A stretch of 64,000 nt of DNA, from positions 1-64,000 of the forward strand of contig DVKT01000032.1 in NCBI GenBank assembly GCA_018715885.1, in the 5' to 3' direction. The stretch is from Caccoplasma intestinavium (GTDB lineage Bacteria > Bacteroidota > Bacteroidia > Bacteroidales > UBA11471). Each line of letters opens with the position of its first letter. The stretch's first letter is position 1. A program made the translations under genes and the position numbers. The notes under the pieces are model-generated. The model made no database searches. It was not told where the DNA came from and saw only the letters and a list, made by a program, of their open reading frames with translations. Of the stretch, positions 44,233-53,931 are shown piece by piece.

Positions 44233-44240
44233 CAAATATA
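44233..44240 (-). promoter_or_regulatory. -7 element of rpoD
   Basis: Minus strand TATATTTG, exact TAnnTTTG, 24 nt upstream of the start codon; no TTTG at the right distance. Confidence 0.55.
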
Positions 44241-44305
44241 ATATATTTTTGCCATATAATGTTCCCCGTTGATGTAATTTTTAAGAAAAGAGGGTTTATA
44301 TAAGT

Positions 44306-44345
44306 AACTGCCGGAGTGCTGTTTTATTGTACACTCCGGACAGTT
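44306..44345 (-). terminator. Hairpin downstream of htrA
   Basis: AACTG(T)CCGGAGTG pairs with CACTCCGGCAGTT around an AT-rich loop on the minus strand; no long T run follows, so efficiency is uncertain. Confidence 0.6.
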
Positions 44346-44358
44346 GTTGCTGTTTTTC

Positions 44359-45861
44359 TCAATTGACGAGCGGGACAGCGTAGTACGAGGCACGTCCGTT
44401 TTGATAGAGCCCTTTGATAAACATGACTTTATCGCGGGCATCTCCTCTCATGAGAGACTGGAATACCGATTCGACATCTTTTACGTTCATGATTTTTGTC
44501 CCGTTGATGTCGAGAATGATAAATCCGTCGTGTATGCCGGCTTTCTTGAATTGTCCTTCTTTTACCTTGACTACTTCTACACCGCCGCGTATGCGGAGTT
44601 TGGCTTTTACGGAGTCTCCGGCTTCTTTGAGGGTTGCTCCCAGCATGTCGATATTGGTGGCTTTGGTAACGTCGGTATTGCCATAGCTGTTTTTCAATAC
44701 CGCATCGGATTGTTTCTTGTCTTTTCCGCGGAAAAATTCGATTTTCACTTTATCACCGGGACGATAACGGGCAATCTGTTCTTGCAAGATGGCTACGGTA
44801 GGTGTGGCTACGCCGTTTATGGCGACAATTACATCACCCGGTTTGAGATCGGCTTCCATAGCTGCACTGCGTTCGCTCACTTCGGCAACATATACGCCCT
44901 TGCGTAGATCTATTTTCTTTTCTTTGGCAAGATGGTCGTTCATTTCCATGATAGAGACACCCAGCATGGCCCGTTGTACGGTACCGTACTGTTTCAGGTC
45001 AGTAATGACCTTGCTCACGATGCTGGTGGGTATGGCAAAGGAGTAACCGGCGTAGTTCCCTGTTTCGGAATAAATGGCGGTGTTGATGCCCACCAGTTCG
45101 CCCGAAGTGTTTACCAACGCTCCGCCGCTGTTACCGGGATTGACGGCGGCGTCGGTTTGGATAAACGATTCTATACCCAGTCGGCTGTTGGGTGAGAGCA
45201 TACCCAGATTACGCGACTTTGCACTGACGATGCCTGCCGTAACGGTAGAGTTGAGCTGGAACGGGTTACCTACGGCGAGAACCCATTCTCCCACCTGCAA
45301 TTTGTCGGAGTCGCCGAATTTTACGATGGGGAGTTTCTCGGCATCGATTTTCAGTAAAGCGATGTCGGTCGACGCATCACTGCCTATGAGGGTCGCCTCG
45401 AACGAGCGTTTGTCATTGAGTGTAACCTCTATCTTGTCGGCTTGGTCGATTACGTGGTTATTGGTAACAATGTATCCGTCTTCCGAAATGATTACACCCG
45501 ATCCCATTCCTATGCGGGGTTGCGGTGCGTAATCGCGACGTCCTTGTCCGAAGAAATATCTAAAAAATTCTTCCTCCATACTGTTCGACGAGCGTTGTTG
45601 TACCGTGGTCGACTTGATGCTCACGACGGCATTTACTGTATTGGCTGCGGCTTGGGTGAAGTCGTTTTCCACAGCAGGGCGTGAGACTACCGGTGTAAAT
45701 GCCGTGGGTGTTGCGTATGTACTGTTAGGTGTCGTCGTATCGGTGAGCGATGAAGTGTCGTCGTTCTTTTCTTGCATGGCAGAAAATAATGCGATGCTTA
45801 TGCCCGAACTTATACCGGCGACCAGTAAAAAAGAGAGTAGGGTTTTCTTGAAAGATGTCAT
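44359..45861 (-). CDS. HtrA/DegP family periplasmic serine protease-chaperone (Do family)
   Basis: 500 aa. A signal anchor (about 7-28), a trypsin-like protease domain with catalytic triad His136 (TNNHVI), Asp166 (STDIALL) and Ser245 (NPGNSGGALV), and two C-terminal PDZ domains (about 290-375 and 400-490). It degrades or refolds misfolded envelope proteins. The arrangement and length are those of DegP/DegQ. Transcribed in the same direction as rpoD, but a hairpin lies between them; upstream is a long intergenic repeat region. Confidence 0.95.
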   Translation of the reverse strand: MTSFKKTLLSFLLVAGISSGISIALFSAMQEKNDDTSSLTDTTTPNSTYATPTAFTPVVSRPAVENDFTQAAANTVNAVVSIKSTTVQQRSSNSMEEEFFRYFFGQGRRDYAPQPRIGMGSGVIISEDGYIVTNNHVIDQADKIEVTLNDKRSFEATLIGSDASTDIALLKIDAEKLPIVKFGDSDKLQVGEWVLAVGNPFQLNSTVTAGIVSAKSRNLGMLSPNSRLGIESFIQTDAAVNPGNSGGALVNTSGELVGINTAIYSETGNYAGYSFAIPTSIVSKVITDLKQYGTVQRAMLGVSIMEMNDHLAKEKKIDLRKGVYVAEVSERSAAMEADLKPGDVIVAINGVATPTVAILQEQIARYRPGDKVKIEFFRGKDKKQSDAVLKNSYGNTDVTKATNIDMLGATLKEAGDSVKAKLRIRGGVEVVKVKEGQFKKAGIHDGFIILDINGTKIMNVKDVESVFQSLMRGDARDKVMFIKGLYQNGRASYYAVPLVN

Positions 45862-46033
45862 GTCGATATAGATTAATTGTTAATAATAAATTTGATTTTA
45901 AGATTTGTACTCGTTAAATTTAATACAATATACGTGCCGATGTTTCCCTTTATTATACGGCTTAGCTATTTTTAATAGAGACCTTTATATGCTTAACAGC
46001 CCTTAACCGAATTGTCTGTTGTAAATGACAGAA

Positions 46034-46588
46034 ATGTCATTCTGAATGTAGTGTGAGCGAAGTGAAGAATCTCATACCAAGCAGTACATTTTGCATGAGA
46101 TCTCTCAGCTTCGTTCGAGATGACATTAATGTCATTCTGAGGGATATAATCCCGAAGAATCTCCTATTCAGTGATGCAGCCCTCACGGAGCAATGTCATT
46201 CTGAAAGGCTTTGCCTTGAAGAATCTCCCGCCAAGCGAGAGTACAATCGCCACCGTTATGAGTAGGAAGGAGGAGATTCCTCGTCGGGCTACCGGCCTTG
46301 CTTGAAATGACAAAGGGCTGCCGCCCTTGAAAATGCATGTCATTCTGACGACCGTAAGGGAGGAAGAATCTCCTGTTAAACGTATATTTCTCATGAGATT
46401 CCTCATATCTATTCGGAAGACAATATTTGTAAAAAAGTTATGAAATTCCTCGCTGGTACATCGGAATGACAAGAAACTATCGTTCTTGAAAATATATGTC
46501 ATTCTGAACGTAGCACGAGCCGAGTGAAGAATCTCATATCCAAAGAAAACATCTTATTTGAGATTCCTTACATACACTCGAAACGACA
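46034..46588. repeat. Cluster A of palindromic intergenic repeats (about five units)
   Basis: Imperfect palindromes that start TGTCATTCTGA, continue with GAAGAATCTC, and often close with GAGATTCCTC and GAATGACA. Units: 46034-46126, 46129-46200, 46193-46312, 46337-46471, 46496-46588. Parts are repeated in opposite orientation at 49046-49082 (37 nt identical to 46061-46097) and at 54683-54724 (42 nt, one mismatch, to 46363-46404). No coding sequence was found in 45862-46651; the rest of that stretch shows nothing recognisable. REP/MITE-like in character. Confidence 0.85.
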
Positions 46589-46651
46589 AAGAGCCGAAAT
46601 AAAAAACAGGTTTCGGACTCTACTTTTGATTATATCACAAAAAGGAGAACT

Positions 46652-47026
46652 TCAAGAAGGGATAACCGTCCGGCCAAAAGGAAACAAAGCCACCCGCATG
46701 AGCTTGAAATGCTGGATACCGAACGGAATGCCCACAATCGTAATACAGAAAAGTAATCCCCAGCCAAGATGACTCAATGCAATCCAAATGCCCCCGATAA
46801 AAAACCAAATCACATTCATGATGATTTCGAGGCAACTGCGGCTACCTTCCTCGACAACAGTTGTTTGACTGAAAGGCAAAAGGGCTACCAATCCTATCTT
46901 GAAAACCTGTAACCCGAAAGGTATACCGATGATGGTACAGCATAATAAAAAACCAGATACCAAATATTCCAAAGCCATGAAGAAGCCTCCGAAAACCAGC
47001 CAAATAATATTACCCAGTACGCTCAT
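46652..47026 (-). CDS. YccF domain-containing inner-membrane protein
   Basis: 124 aa with two copies of the YccF domain (about 5-55 and 65-118): each has GNIIWLVFGGFF-/NVIWFFIGGIW-like helix starts and the closing motif IIGIPFGLQVFK or IVGIPFGIQHFK. Four TM helices. Function unknown in the family. Ends next to repeat cluster A and lies 24 nt downstream of the YihY-like gene. Confidence 0.92.
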   Translation of the reverse strand: MSVLGNIIWLVFGGFFMALEYLVSGFLLCCTIIGIPFGLQVFKIGLVALLPFSQTTVVEEGSRSCLEIIMNVIWFFIGGIWIALSHLGWGLLFCITIVGIPFGIQHFKLMRVALFPFGRTVIPS

Positions 47027-47050
47027 ACCACATCTTATTTAAATGCTTAT

Positions 47051-48427
47051 CTACTCTTCAATTTTTATATCTTTCATGAAAGAATTGAAATCCAAATCTT
47101 TTACCAGCATCGTATCGCCTTTGAGATACGAAGCCTCCCGAGTATCGAGCATAGCCCGCCACTGCTTATGATAAAGACGGCGGTCGATCTTGAAATTTTC
47201 CGACCCGTTACGGTCGAGACGCCTTAAAAGCATGCCCACACTTAATCTCGACACATCGATTGCCGGCATATATGCCCACACACGTTCGTCGGAGGTAGGT
47301 GTACCTCGTATGATTTTGGCCTCCAACAACTGTTGCAAGACCTGTCCCGTAAGGCGTACTGGTATGCGATAAGACGACGCTATCTGATGTCGGGTGAGCG
47401 GAGCCTCTCCCCGTACAAAACGCTGTACGATGACCGAAACAACCACCAGTACGACAAAATCTTTATATCTACGGCTGATATTTTTTATGTCTTTATCGAA
47501 ATTGAATTTTTCGACGTTTTGGGAAGAATACGAAAGAACCGCCCCGAAAAGGCAAATGAGCCACGAAATCCACATCCATAACAGAAACAAAAGCAGGAAA
47601 GCAAAACTGCCGTATATGGCATTGTAACGAGAAACCCATACCTGACCGCTGATATAGACAAACTGCAACAACTGGAACGACAAGCCGCATATTACCCCCG
47701 ATACCAGAGCATTCCAAAACTTGACCCTCGTATTGGGAACCAAAATATATAAAGCCGTAAAAACGATACAAGTCAAAATATAAGGACTTATCGCCAATAC
47801 AAAACGCAACACAGGACTCAAAAAAGCCAACATCGGTTTGGTATCGATACCCGATGTAACGAAAATCGACAATCCGCCGGCAACGATCATCAAAATGGGC
47901 AACAACACCATAATAGCGATATAATCGACAATTTTACGATATATCGATCGCTGTTTTGACACCTGCCATATATCGTTGAATGTCGTCTCGACGCTATTCA
48001 GCAGACTCACGACCGACCACATGAGGAAAAGGATACCCACTCCCACAAAAATGCCGTCTTTGGTTTGCGCTAAATAAGAATCGACAAAAGTCATGGCCTG
48101 CTCCAAAGCCTCTCGCTGAGCGGGGAAGTAGTCGAATAATTGACTTTGTACGATGGTCTGGAAACCAAATCCTTTTGCTACGGCAAAGACCAATGCCAGC
48201 GCCGGAACAATGGCCAGCAACGTATTGAACGTGAGTGCGGCGGCGCGTGCCTGCAAATCATCGGCGATAAAACGTTGTATCGAGAGATAAATGGTCTTCA
48301 TCAGATTGATGAGCCGATGGCGGCTACCGGAAACTTCATTTCCCGTAATACGCCACATATCATATATGATAAACCGATATGTCCGACGAAAAATAATGCG
48401 CCATTTTTTTTGTTTTGTCGCTGCCAT
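47051..48427 (-). CDS. YihY/BrkB family membrane protein
   Basis: 458 aa. About six TM helices in the N-terminal 310 residues (RAAALTFNTLLAIVPALALVFAVAKG and WISWLICLFGAVLSYSSQ are family hallmarks), then a cytoplasmic winged-helix-like tail (about 340-458; SYRIPVRLTGQVLQQLLEAKII). Members were once called ribonuclease BN by mistake; the function is not established. The start is taken at 48427 (MAATKQKK); the frame is open to 48502, but that part is the 3' end of rnpB. It begins 16 nt after the rnpB T-run, so read-through may express it. Confidence 0.9.
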   Translation of the reverse strand: MAATKQKKWRIIFRRTYRFIIYDMWRITGNEVSGSRHRLINLMKTIYLSIQRFIADDLQARAAALTFNTLLAIVPALALVFAVAKGFGFQTIVQSQLFDYFPAQREALEQAMTFVDSYLAQTKDGIFVGVGILFLMWSVVSLLNSVETTFNDIWQVSKQRSIYRKIVDYIAIMVLLPILMIVAGGLSIFVTSGIDTKPMLAFLSPVLRFVLAISPYILTCIVFTALYILVPNTRVKFWNALVSGVICGLSFQLLQFVYISGQVWVSRYNAIYGSFAFLLLFLLWMWISWLICLFGAVLSYSSQNVEKFNFDKDIKNISRRYKDFVVLVVVSVIVQRFVRGEAPLTRHQIASSYRIPVRLTGQVLQQLLEAKIIRGTPTSDERVWAYMPAIDVSRLSVGMLLRRLDRNGSENFKIDRRLYHKQWRAMLDTREASYLKGDTMLVKDLDFNSFMKDIKIEE

Positions 48428-48442
48428 GCCGGAAGTTTTATT

Positions 48443-48798
48443 AAAAAAACAGCAGGACGATAAGCCGGGTTCTGTACTTTCCCGAGAGAAAGCGTCTGTC
48501 ATTTATCTGGCCTTTATGTTGCCATAAAGATCAAGCGGTTTACCCCCCGGCATCGGACGAGCAGCCCTGATAGCGCCGGTGTACATAACCTTGCAACCCA
48601 TAAGACGTACGGCTCTCTGTGTCGCCACAAAGACCGGTGAGCTCTTACCTCACCTTTTCACCCTTGCTGCCGAAGCAGCGGTTATTTTCTGTTACGCTAC
48701 TCTGCCTTTACAGACAGCTTCCCGTTAAGAAATATGGTGCCCTGTGTTGCCCGGACTTTCCTCTCGCGTTTCCACGAGCGACAGACTGTCCTGCTGTT
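48443..48798 (-). ncRNA. rnpB: RNase P RNA (rnpB), bacterial type A
   Basis: The catalytic RNA of ribonuclease P. On the minus strand it opens with AACAGCAGGAC, which pairs with GTCCTGCTGTT at its 3' end (helix P1). It holds the universal GAGGAAAGTCCGGGC core (CR-I), GGGTGAAAAGGTGAGGTAAG, and the closing ACAGAACCCGGCTTATC. A T7 run (48443-48449) follows as terminator. A promoter matching TATCTTTG lies upstream. Length of about 350 nt is normal. Confidence 0.96.
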
Positions 48799-48804
48799 AA
48801 AATA

Positions 48805-48836
48805 CAAAGATACGGTATTTCGGTTGTTCTACCAAC
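48805..48836 (-). promoter_or_regulatory. Promoter of rnpB
   Basis: Minus strand: -7 TATCTTTG (48805-48812), exact; GTTG 20 nt upstream as a 3-of-4 match to the -33 TTTG. Predicted start agrees with the 5' end of the P1 helix at 48798. Confidence 0.7.
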
Positions 48837-48910
48837 GTCTCTTCATAAAATCGATTGTAAAAATACGATAAACTCGCAGGATTTTCCAAGCGAACCTCGT
48901 TCCATACATT

Positions 48911-49157
48911 TGAGATGACATTTTGTCATTCCGTGTGAGGTGGGTAAGCCGGTGAAGAAATTCCCAAAGTTTTCTTATCGGCTTTGTCCGAATGTGAGGA
49001 ATCCCCGCCTCTCTATCGGCAGAGATTCTTCGTTTTACTTCGTTCCATGCAAAATGTACTGCTTGGTATGAGATTCTTCACTACGCTTTCGCTTCGTTTA
49101 GAATGACAATCATATGTCCTTCCGGGCAGATGCAAACATGCGAGGAATCTTTTGTTA
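48911..49157. repeat. Cluster B of palindromic intergenic repeats
   Basis: Units of the same family as cluster A, mostly inverted: TGTCATTCCG, GTGAAGAAATTCCC, GAGGAATCC, AGATTCTTC, GAATGACA. The segment 49046-49082 is the exact reverse complement of 46061-46097 (37 nt). In 49158-49391 I see no gene or clear signal. Confidence 0.75.
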
Positions 49158-49391
49158 AAGGACTGTTTTTTTCTTTTGTAATCGTGTCATCACAAAGGGG
49201 CGGCAGAAGACTTCGAAAAGGTGTTCAATAGAGAGTCTATTTTTCTTCTCTTATAGTCATGATTACTTATTAAGTGTATGCGGGGAAATTTTATTTGCGA
49301 TAAAATTCTTTCGTTTTTTGTATTTCAAGATAATAAGGGAACTGCTGATAGAAAATTTTCGTTTCGTATATGAGTGGCAAATGTATTGATA

Positions 49392-49439
49392 GAAAGAAGT
49401 GAGTGGCTGACAAGTTCTTGTCAGCCACTCACTTCTTTC
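49392..49439 (-). terminator. Hairpin after the xyl operon
   Basis: A perfect 22-bp inverted repeat (GAAAGAAGTGAGTGGCTGACAA with its complement) around GTTC, 22 nt after the xylE stop codon. No long T run. Confidence 0.8.
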
Positions 49440-49461
49440 GGGAAATTAGCAGTAATTATTC

Positions 49462-50946
49462 CTATATATGATTTTTGCGGTTTTTCCACAATTTACTCAT
49501 ATCTTCGAGTGTCTTGCCTTTGGTCTCGGGGACGAGTTTCCATACGAAGATGGCGGCTATGACACAGATGATGCCGTAAAGGGCGTAAGCAAACATGTGT
49601 CCGAATTTGTCGCCCATATCGCCTACGCTCATGTTATACATGGGAACGAAAGTCGACGATACGATGAAGTTGAATATCCATTGGAATGCAACGGCAATGG
49701 CAACGGCGGCTCCACGTATGGTGTTGGGGAAGATTTCGGCGATAAGCACCCAGCATATTGGTCCCCAAGAGAACATAAATGATGCCGAATACACCATAAT
49801 GCTAATAACAGAAATGATAGGAGGTAATGATACGATGTTACAGAGAGCAACACTAAATGCTCCTATTCCCATACCTATGGAACCGGTGATAAGCAGAGGT
49901 TTACGACCGAATTTTTCGACGGTGAATACGGCAACGAGAGTAAATGAGATATTGACGATACCCATAATGACAGTTTGTATCATGGGGTTGCCCATACCCA
50001 TGCTTTCGAAAATACGAGGCGCAAAATAAAGTACCGCGTTGATACCTACGGCTTGTTGGAACACGCTGAGCATGATGCCGATGAAGATGACCATCCAGCC
50101 GTAAGTAAACAGTTTTTCGGTCTTTTCGTGAGCAGTGGCTTTGATGTCGGCCAGAATGGTTTTGGCTTGAGCTATTCCGTTGATACGGCTCAGAACCGAG
50201 AGCGCTTTTTCGTCACGACCGGTCATTGCCAGATAACGGGGCGTTTCGGGAACGAGCAGTACGAGCAATGAGAAAAGTGCGGCGGGGAATGCTTCGCTAC
50301 CGAACATCAGGCGCCAACCTGTTTCGGTAACCCAAATCGATTCTCCGGGGTTCAAGATTTGATTTACTCCATCTATGGCTTTCACGACGGGATTGATGTT
50401 GTCGCCCAAGATAAGGAAGTTGACAAAGTAAACGACAAGTTGTCCGAAGATGATGGCAAATTGGTTCCACGATACAAGAGTTCCCCTAATGTTACTGGGG
50501 GCGATTTCTGCGATATACATGGGGCATATAGCCGAGGCGAGACCTACACCTATACCGCCTAATACCCGGTAGAAATTGAATGCGATGAGCAGGTCGAGAC
50601 TGGGTTTGCCGTATTCGAAGAAAAGAAATTCCGGATAATAAGACCCAAGAGCCGATAAGAGGTAACAGATACCGGCTATGAAAAGTGTTTTTTTACGTCC
50701 CAGATTCGATGCCAGTAGTCCCGAAATGGCGCTACCGATAATACAACCGATCAATGCGCTGGAAGATGTTATACCGTGTATGGCATCGGAGTAAACGAAG
50801 TCTTTTGCTCCCATAAAGAAGGCTTGAAGACCTTTTTCTGCTCCTGAGATGACGGCCGTGTCGTATCCGAATAACAATCCTCCGATGACAGCCACCATCA
50901 CGATAGAAATAAGATAGGCTTTATCGCCCTTTTCTGCGTAGTTCAT
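49462..50946 (-). CDS. xylE: XylE-type D-xylose:H+ symporter (MFS sugar porter)
   Basis: 494 aa with 12 TM helices and the sugar-porter signatures GYDTAVISGAEKGLQ (28-42), GVGLASAICPMYIAEIAP (about 133-150), PETPRYLAMTGRDEKA (about 228-243), QQAVGINAVLYFAPRIFE and PETKGKTLEDM near the C-terminus. The extra N-terminal loops after TM1 and the length match XylE rather than glucose carriers. It lies downstream of xylA with a 119-nt gap holding a stem-loop, so its level may be set separately from the enzymes. Confidence 0.9.
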   Translation of the reverse strand: MNYAEKGDKAYLISIVMVAVIGGLLFGYDTAVISGAEKGLQAFFMGAKDFVYSDAIHGITSSSALIGCIIGSAISGLLASNLGRKKTLFIAGICYLLSALGSYYPEFLFFEYGKPSLDLLIAFNFYRVLGGIGVGLASAICPMYIAEIAPSNIRGTLVSWNQFAIIFGQLVVYFVNFLILGDNINPVVKAIDGVNQILNPGESIWVTETGWRLMFGSEAFPAALFSLLVLLVPETPRYLAMTGRDEKALSVLSRINGIAQAKTILADIKATAHEKTEKLFTYGWMVIFIGIMLSVFQQAVGINAVLYFAPRIFESMGMGNPMIQTVIMGIVNISFTLVAVFTVEKFGRKPLLITGSIGMGIGAFSVALCNIVSLPPIISVISIMVYSASFMFSWGPICWVLIAEIFPNTIRGAAVAIAVAFQWIFNFIVSSTFVPMYNMSVGDMGDKFGHMFAYALYGIICVIAAIFVWKLVPETKGKTLEDMSKLWKNRKNHI

Positions 50947-50992
50947 GATATTGTTTTATTGATTTAGAAGTTGACATTTGGTATGATAAAAT

Positions 50993-51037
50993 GTTTAGCG
51001 ACAAATTTCGGCGGGTGGCTCGATTTTGTCGCTAAAC
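50993..51037 (-). terminator. Stem-loop between xylA and xylE
   Basis: GTTTAGCGACAAA pairs perfectly with TTTGTCGCTAAAC (13 bp) around a 19-nt loop. On the minus strand it is followed by ATTTTATC. It may be a partial terminator or a processing/stability element. Confidence 0.6.
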
Positions 51038-51065
51038 ACTGATTTATCGTGCAGCCATGTAAGGG

Positions 51066-52382
51066 TTAGCAATACATGTTGAGGATAGCCTCGTACAACT
51101 CTTGTTTGCCGCTGGTTTGTTTGGGTTCGCCTTTGGTTTTGGCATATGCAACGACATCTTCGAGTTTAAGTTTGCCATCTTCGAATTCTTTACCCTTGCC
51201 CGAGTCGAACGAGGCGTAGCGGTCGGCCAACATTTTTTTGTAGGGCGACTCGTTGAGTAGGTTGGCTGCGCTTTCGAGGGCACGAGCCATAACGTCCATG
51301 CCGGCGATGTGGGCAATGAAAATATCTTCGAGGTCGGTCGAGTTACGACGGGTTTTAGCGTCAAAGTTCATACCTCCGTTACCGAGACCGCCATTGCGGA
51401 TAATCTGCATCATGGCTTGCGTGAGTTCGTAGTTGTCGATGGGGAATTGGTCGGTATCCCATCCGTTCTGATAATCACCCCGGTTGGCATCGATCGATCC
51501 CAGCATACCGTTATCTACGGCTACGGCCAGTTCGTGTTCGAAAGTATGACCGGCGAGAGTAGCGTGATTTACTTCAATGTTTACTTTGAAATCTTTGTCG
51601 AGGTTGTGTGCTTTCAAGAAGCCGATAACCGTTTCGGTATCCACGTCATATTGATGTTTGGTCGGTTCCATAGGTTTCGGTTCGATGAGGAAAGTACCTT
51701 TGAAACCTTTTGCACGGGCATAGTCGCGAGCGATGGTGAGCATCATGGCCAAATGCTCTTTCTCCCGTTTTTGATCGGTATTGAGCAGAGACATATAACC
51801 TTCGCGGCCGCCCCAGAATACATAATTCGATCCGCCCAGTTCGATGGTAGCATCGATGGCGTTTTTGATTTGTACGGCAGCGCGAGCTACGACATCAAAG
51901 TCGGGATTGGTAGCCGCACCGTTCATATAGCGGGCGTGGCCGAATACATTGGCAGTACCCCACAATAATTTGATACCGGTCTCGGCTTGTTTTTGTTTGG
52001 CGTAAGCCACGATTTCTTTCATGTTGGCTTCATATTCTTCGATGCTGTTACCTTCTTCGATAAGGTCTACATCATGGAAACAATAGAATTCGATGCCTAT
52101 CTTTTGCATGATTTCAAAACCGGCGTCCATTTTGTTTTTGGCACGATCCAGCGCTGTTGCACCTTCGTTCCACGGGAACTTTTTTGTTCCGCCGCCGAAT
52201 TGGTCGCCACCTTCGGCGCAGAGGGTGTGCCACCATGCCATAGAGAAACGCAGCCAATCTTTCATTTTCTTTCCGTTGATGACTTTTTCGGGATCGTAAT
52301 AACGGAATGCCAGAGGATTTTTACTTTCTTTACCTTCGAATTTGATTTTTCCTATTTGAGGAAAATACTCTTTTGTTGCCAT
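51066..52382 (-). CDS. xylA: XylA, xylose isomerase (class II)
   Basis: 438 aa. Interconverts D-xylose and D-xylulose with two divalent metal ions. The substrate-opening His103 and partner Asp106 lie in FYCFHDVDL; metal ligands in IEPKPMEPTKHQYD (Glu), NIEVNHATLAGHTFEHE (Glu, His) and GSIDANRGDYQNGWDTDQFP (Asp residues) are present. The N-terminal extension and length mark class II. Between xylB (28-nt gap upstream) and xylE. Confidence 0.97.
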   Translation of the reverse strand: MATKEYFPQIGKIKFEGKESKNPLAFRYYDPEKVINGKKMKDWLRFSMAWWHTLCAEGGDQFGGGTKKFPWNEGATALDRAKNKMDAGFEIMQKIGIEFYCFHDVDLIEEGNSIEEYEANMKEIVAYAKQKQAETGIKLLWGTANVFGHARYMNGAATNPDFDVVARAAVQIKNAIDATIELGGSNYVFWGGREGYMSLLNTDQKREKEHLAMMLTIARDYARAKGFKGTFLIEPKPMEPTKHQYDVDTETVIGFLKAHNLDKDFKVNIEVNHATLAGHTFEHELAVAVDNGMLGSIDANRGDYQNGWDTDQFPIDNYELTQAMMQIIRNGGLGNGGMNFDAKTRRNSTDLEDIFIAHIAGMDVMARALESAANLLNESPYKKMLADRYASFDSGKGKEFEDGKLKLEDVVAYAKTKGEPKQTSGKQELYEAILNMYC

Positions 52383-52410
52383 AATCGTGTTATTTGTTTT
52401 GATATTGAGA

Positions 52411-53898
52411 TTATTTTATAAGGGTTTCTAATATGCCTTTCCAGCGGGCGTATGCCTCTTGGTAAGCTGCTATATTTTTGGTGTCGGGTTCTATGATCTG
52501 AATTTTTTTCAGGGAAGAGAAAGCCTCTTCGGTCGATTTGTAGATTCCGGCTCCTATACCGGCTCCTTTTGCGGCACCTACCGATCCGTCGGTATCGTAT
52601 AGTTCTATTGTTGCCTCGGTTACTCCCGCCAATGTGTCGCGGAAAATCGGACTCAGGAACATGTTGGCATGTCCGGCCTTTATCGTGCGTATGTCGATGC
52701 CTATGCCTTGCATGATTTCCATACCGTATTTAAAGGAGAATACAATACCCTCTTGGGCTGCGCGCATGAGATGATAACGGTCGTGCCGGTTGTAGTTGAT
52801 GCCGTGGATCGACGCGCCGATTTCTTTATTTTGCAGGATACGTTCGGCACCGTTGCCGAATGGCACGATACTCACTCCGTCGCAACCGATGTCTACTTGC
52901 GATGCCAGCAGGTTCATGCTCGAATAAGAAGTATCTTCGGGAGCGATGTTGCGTTTTATCCATGAATTGAGAATGCCCGTTCCGTTGATGCAAAGCAACA
53001 CGCCCAGCCGGGTCTGTCCCTTTTTATGGTTTACATGCGCAAAAGTATTGACGCGCGATAGGGGATCGTAATTGACCGACCCGTTGATACCGTATACGAC
53101 ACCCGATGTTCCGGCTGTCGATGCAATTTCTCCCGGATTGAATACATTGAGCGACAGAGCGTTGTTGGGTTGGTCTCCGGCTCGGTAGGTAACAGGAGTA
53201 CCGGCTGTGAGTCCCAACAATTGTGCGGCATGGGAACTGACGGCTCCCTGCACGCCGAATGTAGGAACGATTTTGGCGATAATGCTTTCATCGAACCCGT
53301 AATGTGCCAATAACTCTTTCGATACGCAAGCGTTCTTGAAGTCCCAAAATATACCTTCTGATAGCCCCGATACGGTAGTGCATACCTCATTTGTCAGCCG
53401 CATGGCGATATAGTCGCCCGGGAGCATGATTTTATCTATTTTCTCGAAAATTTCCGGCTCGTTTTCTTTGATCCATGCCAGTTTCGAGGCCGTGAAATTT
53501 CCCGGAGAGTTAAGCAGATGTTCGAGACAGAATTTTTCGCCTAACGTGCGGAATGCGTTTTCTCCGTAGGGTACGGCACGGCTGTCGCACCAAATAATGG
53601 CCGGTCGCAGTACATGTTGATTTTTATCTACAACGACAAGGCCGTGCATTTGATAAGAGATACCGATCGCTTTTATTTCAGAACCGTCGATGTTGGCTTG
53701 ATTTAAAATTGAACGCGTAGCGGTTTGCAGATTTTCCCACCACCGTTCGGGGTCTTGTTCGGCCCAGCCGCTTTTATGAGCGATGATCTCCATTTCTTGT
53801 TTCGGAGAGAAGTCGCTGGCTATGCACACACCGGTCTGTGCATCGACAAGCGAAGCCTTGACCGATGAACTGCCGATGTCATATCCTAATAAATACAT
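52411..53898 (-). CDS. xylB: XylB, xylulokinase (FGGY family)
   Basis: 495 aa. Phosphorylates D-xylulose with ATP to xylulose 5-phosphate, which enters the pentose phosphate pathway. The actin-like ATPase fold is visible: phosphate-1 loop GYDIGSSSVKASLVD (5-19), substrate-binding YQMHGLV and IIWCDSRA, catalytic Asp in YRAGDQPNNALSLN (about 235-248), adenosine loop GSVGAAKGAGIGAG (about 450-463). First gene of the xylB-xylA-xylE operon. No xylose repressor gene is nearby. Confidence 0.95.
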   Translation of the reverse strand: MYLLGYDIGSSSVKASLVDAQTGVCIASDFSPKQEMEIIAHKSGWAEQDPERWWENLQTATRSILNQANIDGSEIKAIGISYQMHGLVVVDKNQHVLRPAIIWCDSRAVPYGENAFRTLGEKFCLEHLLNSPGNFTASKLAWIKENEPEIFEKIDKIMLPGDYIAMRLTNEVCTTVSGLSEGIFWDFKNACVSKELLAHYGFDESIIAKIVPTFGVQGAVSSHAAQLLGLTAGTPVTYRAGDQPNNALSLNVFNPGEIASTAGTSGVVYGINGSVNYDPLSRVNTFAHVNHKKGQTRLGVLLCINGTGILNSWIKRNIAPEDTSYSSMNLLASQVDIGCDGVSIVPFGNGAERILQNKEIGASIHGINYNRHDRYHLMRAAQEGIVFSFKYGMEIMQGIGIDIRTIKAGHANMFLSPIFRDTLAGVTEATIELYDTDGSVGAAKGAGIGAGIYKSTEEAFSSLKKIQIIEPDTKNIAAYQEAYARWKGILETLIK

Positions 53899-53931
53899 GG
53901 TGTTTTTCTTTTATATGGTTATGTTTCGCTG

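Noticed and set aside
46053..46502. Short frames on both strands in repeat cluster A
   Set aside because: They are translations of the palindromic repeats.
48428..48502. N-terminal extension of the YihY-like protein
   Set aside because: These codons are the 3' end of rnpB; the family similarity begins after 48427.
48619..48918. 99-codon + frame
   Set aside because: It lies within and beside rnpB on the opposite strand and has no protein-like features.
46034..49157. CRISPR array considered because of repeated short motifs
   Set aside because: Units are imperfect palindromes with varying spacing and no constant direct repeat/spacer pattern, and there are no cas genes.
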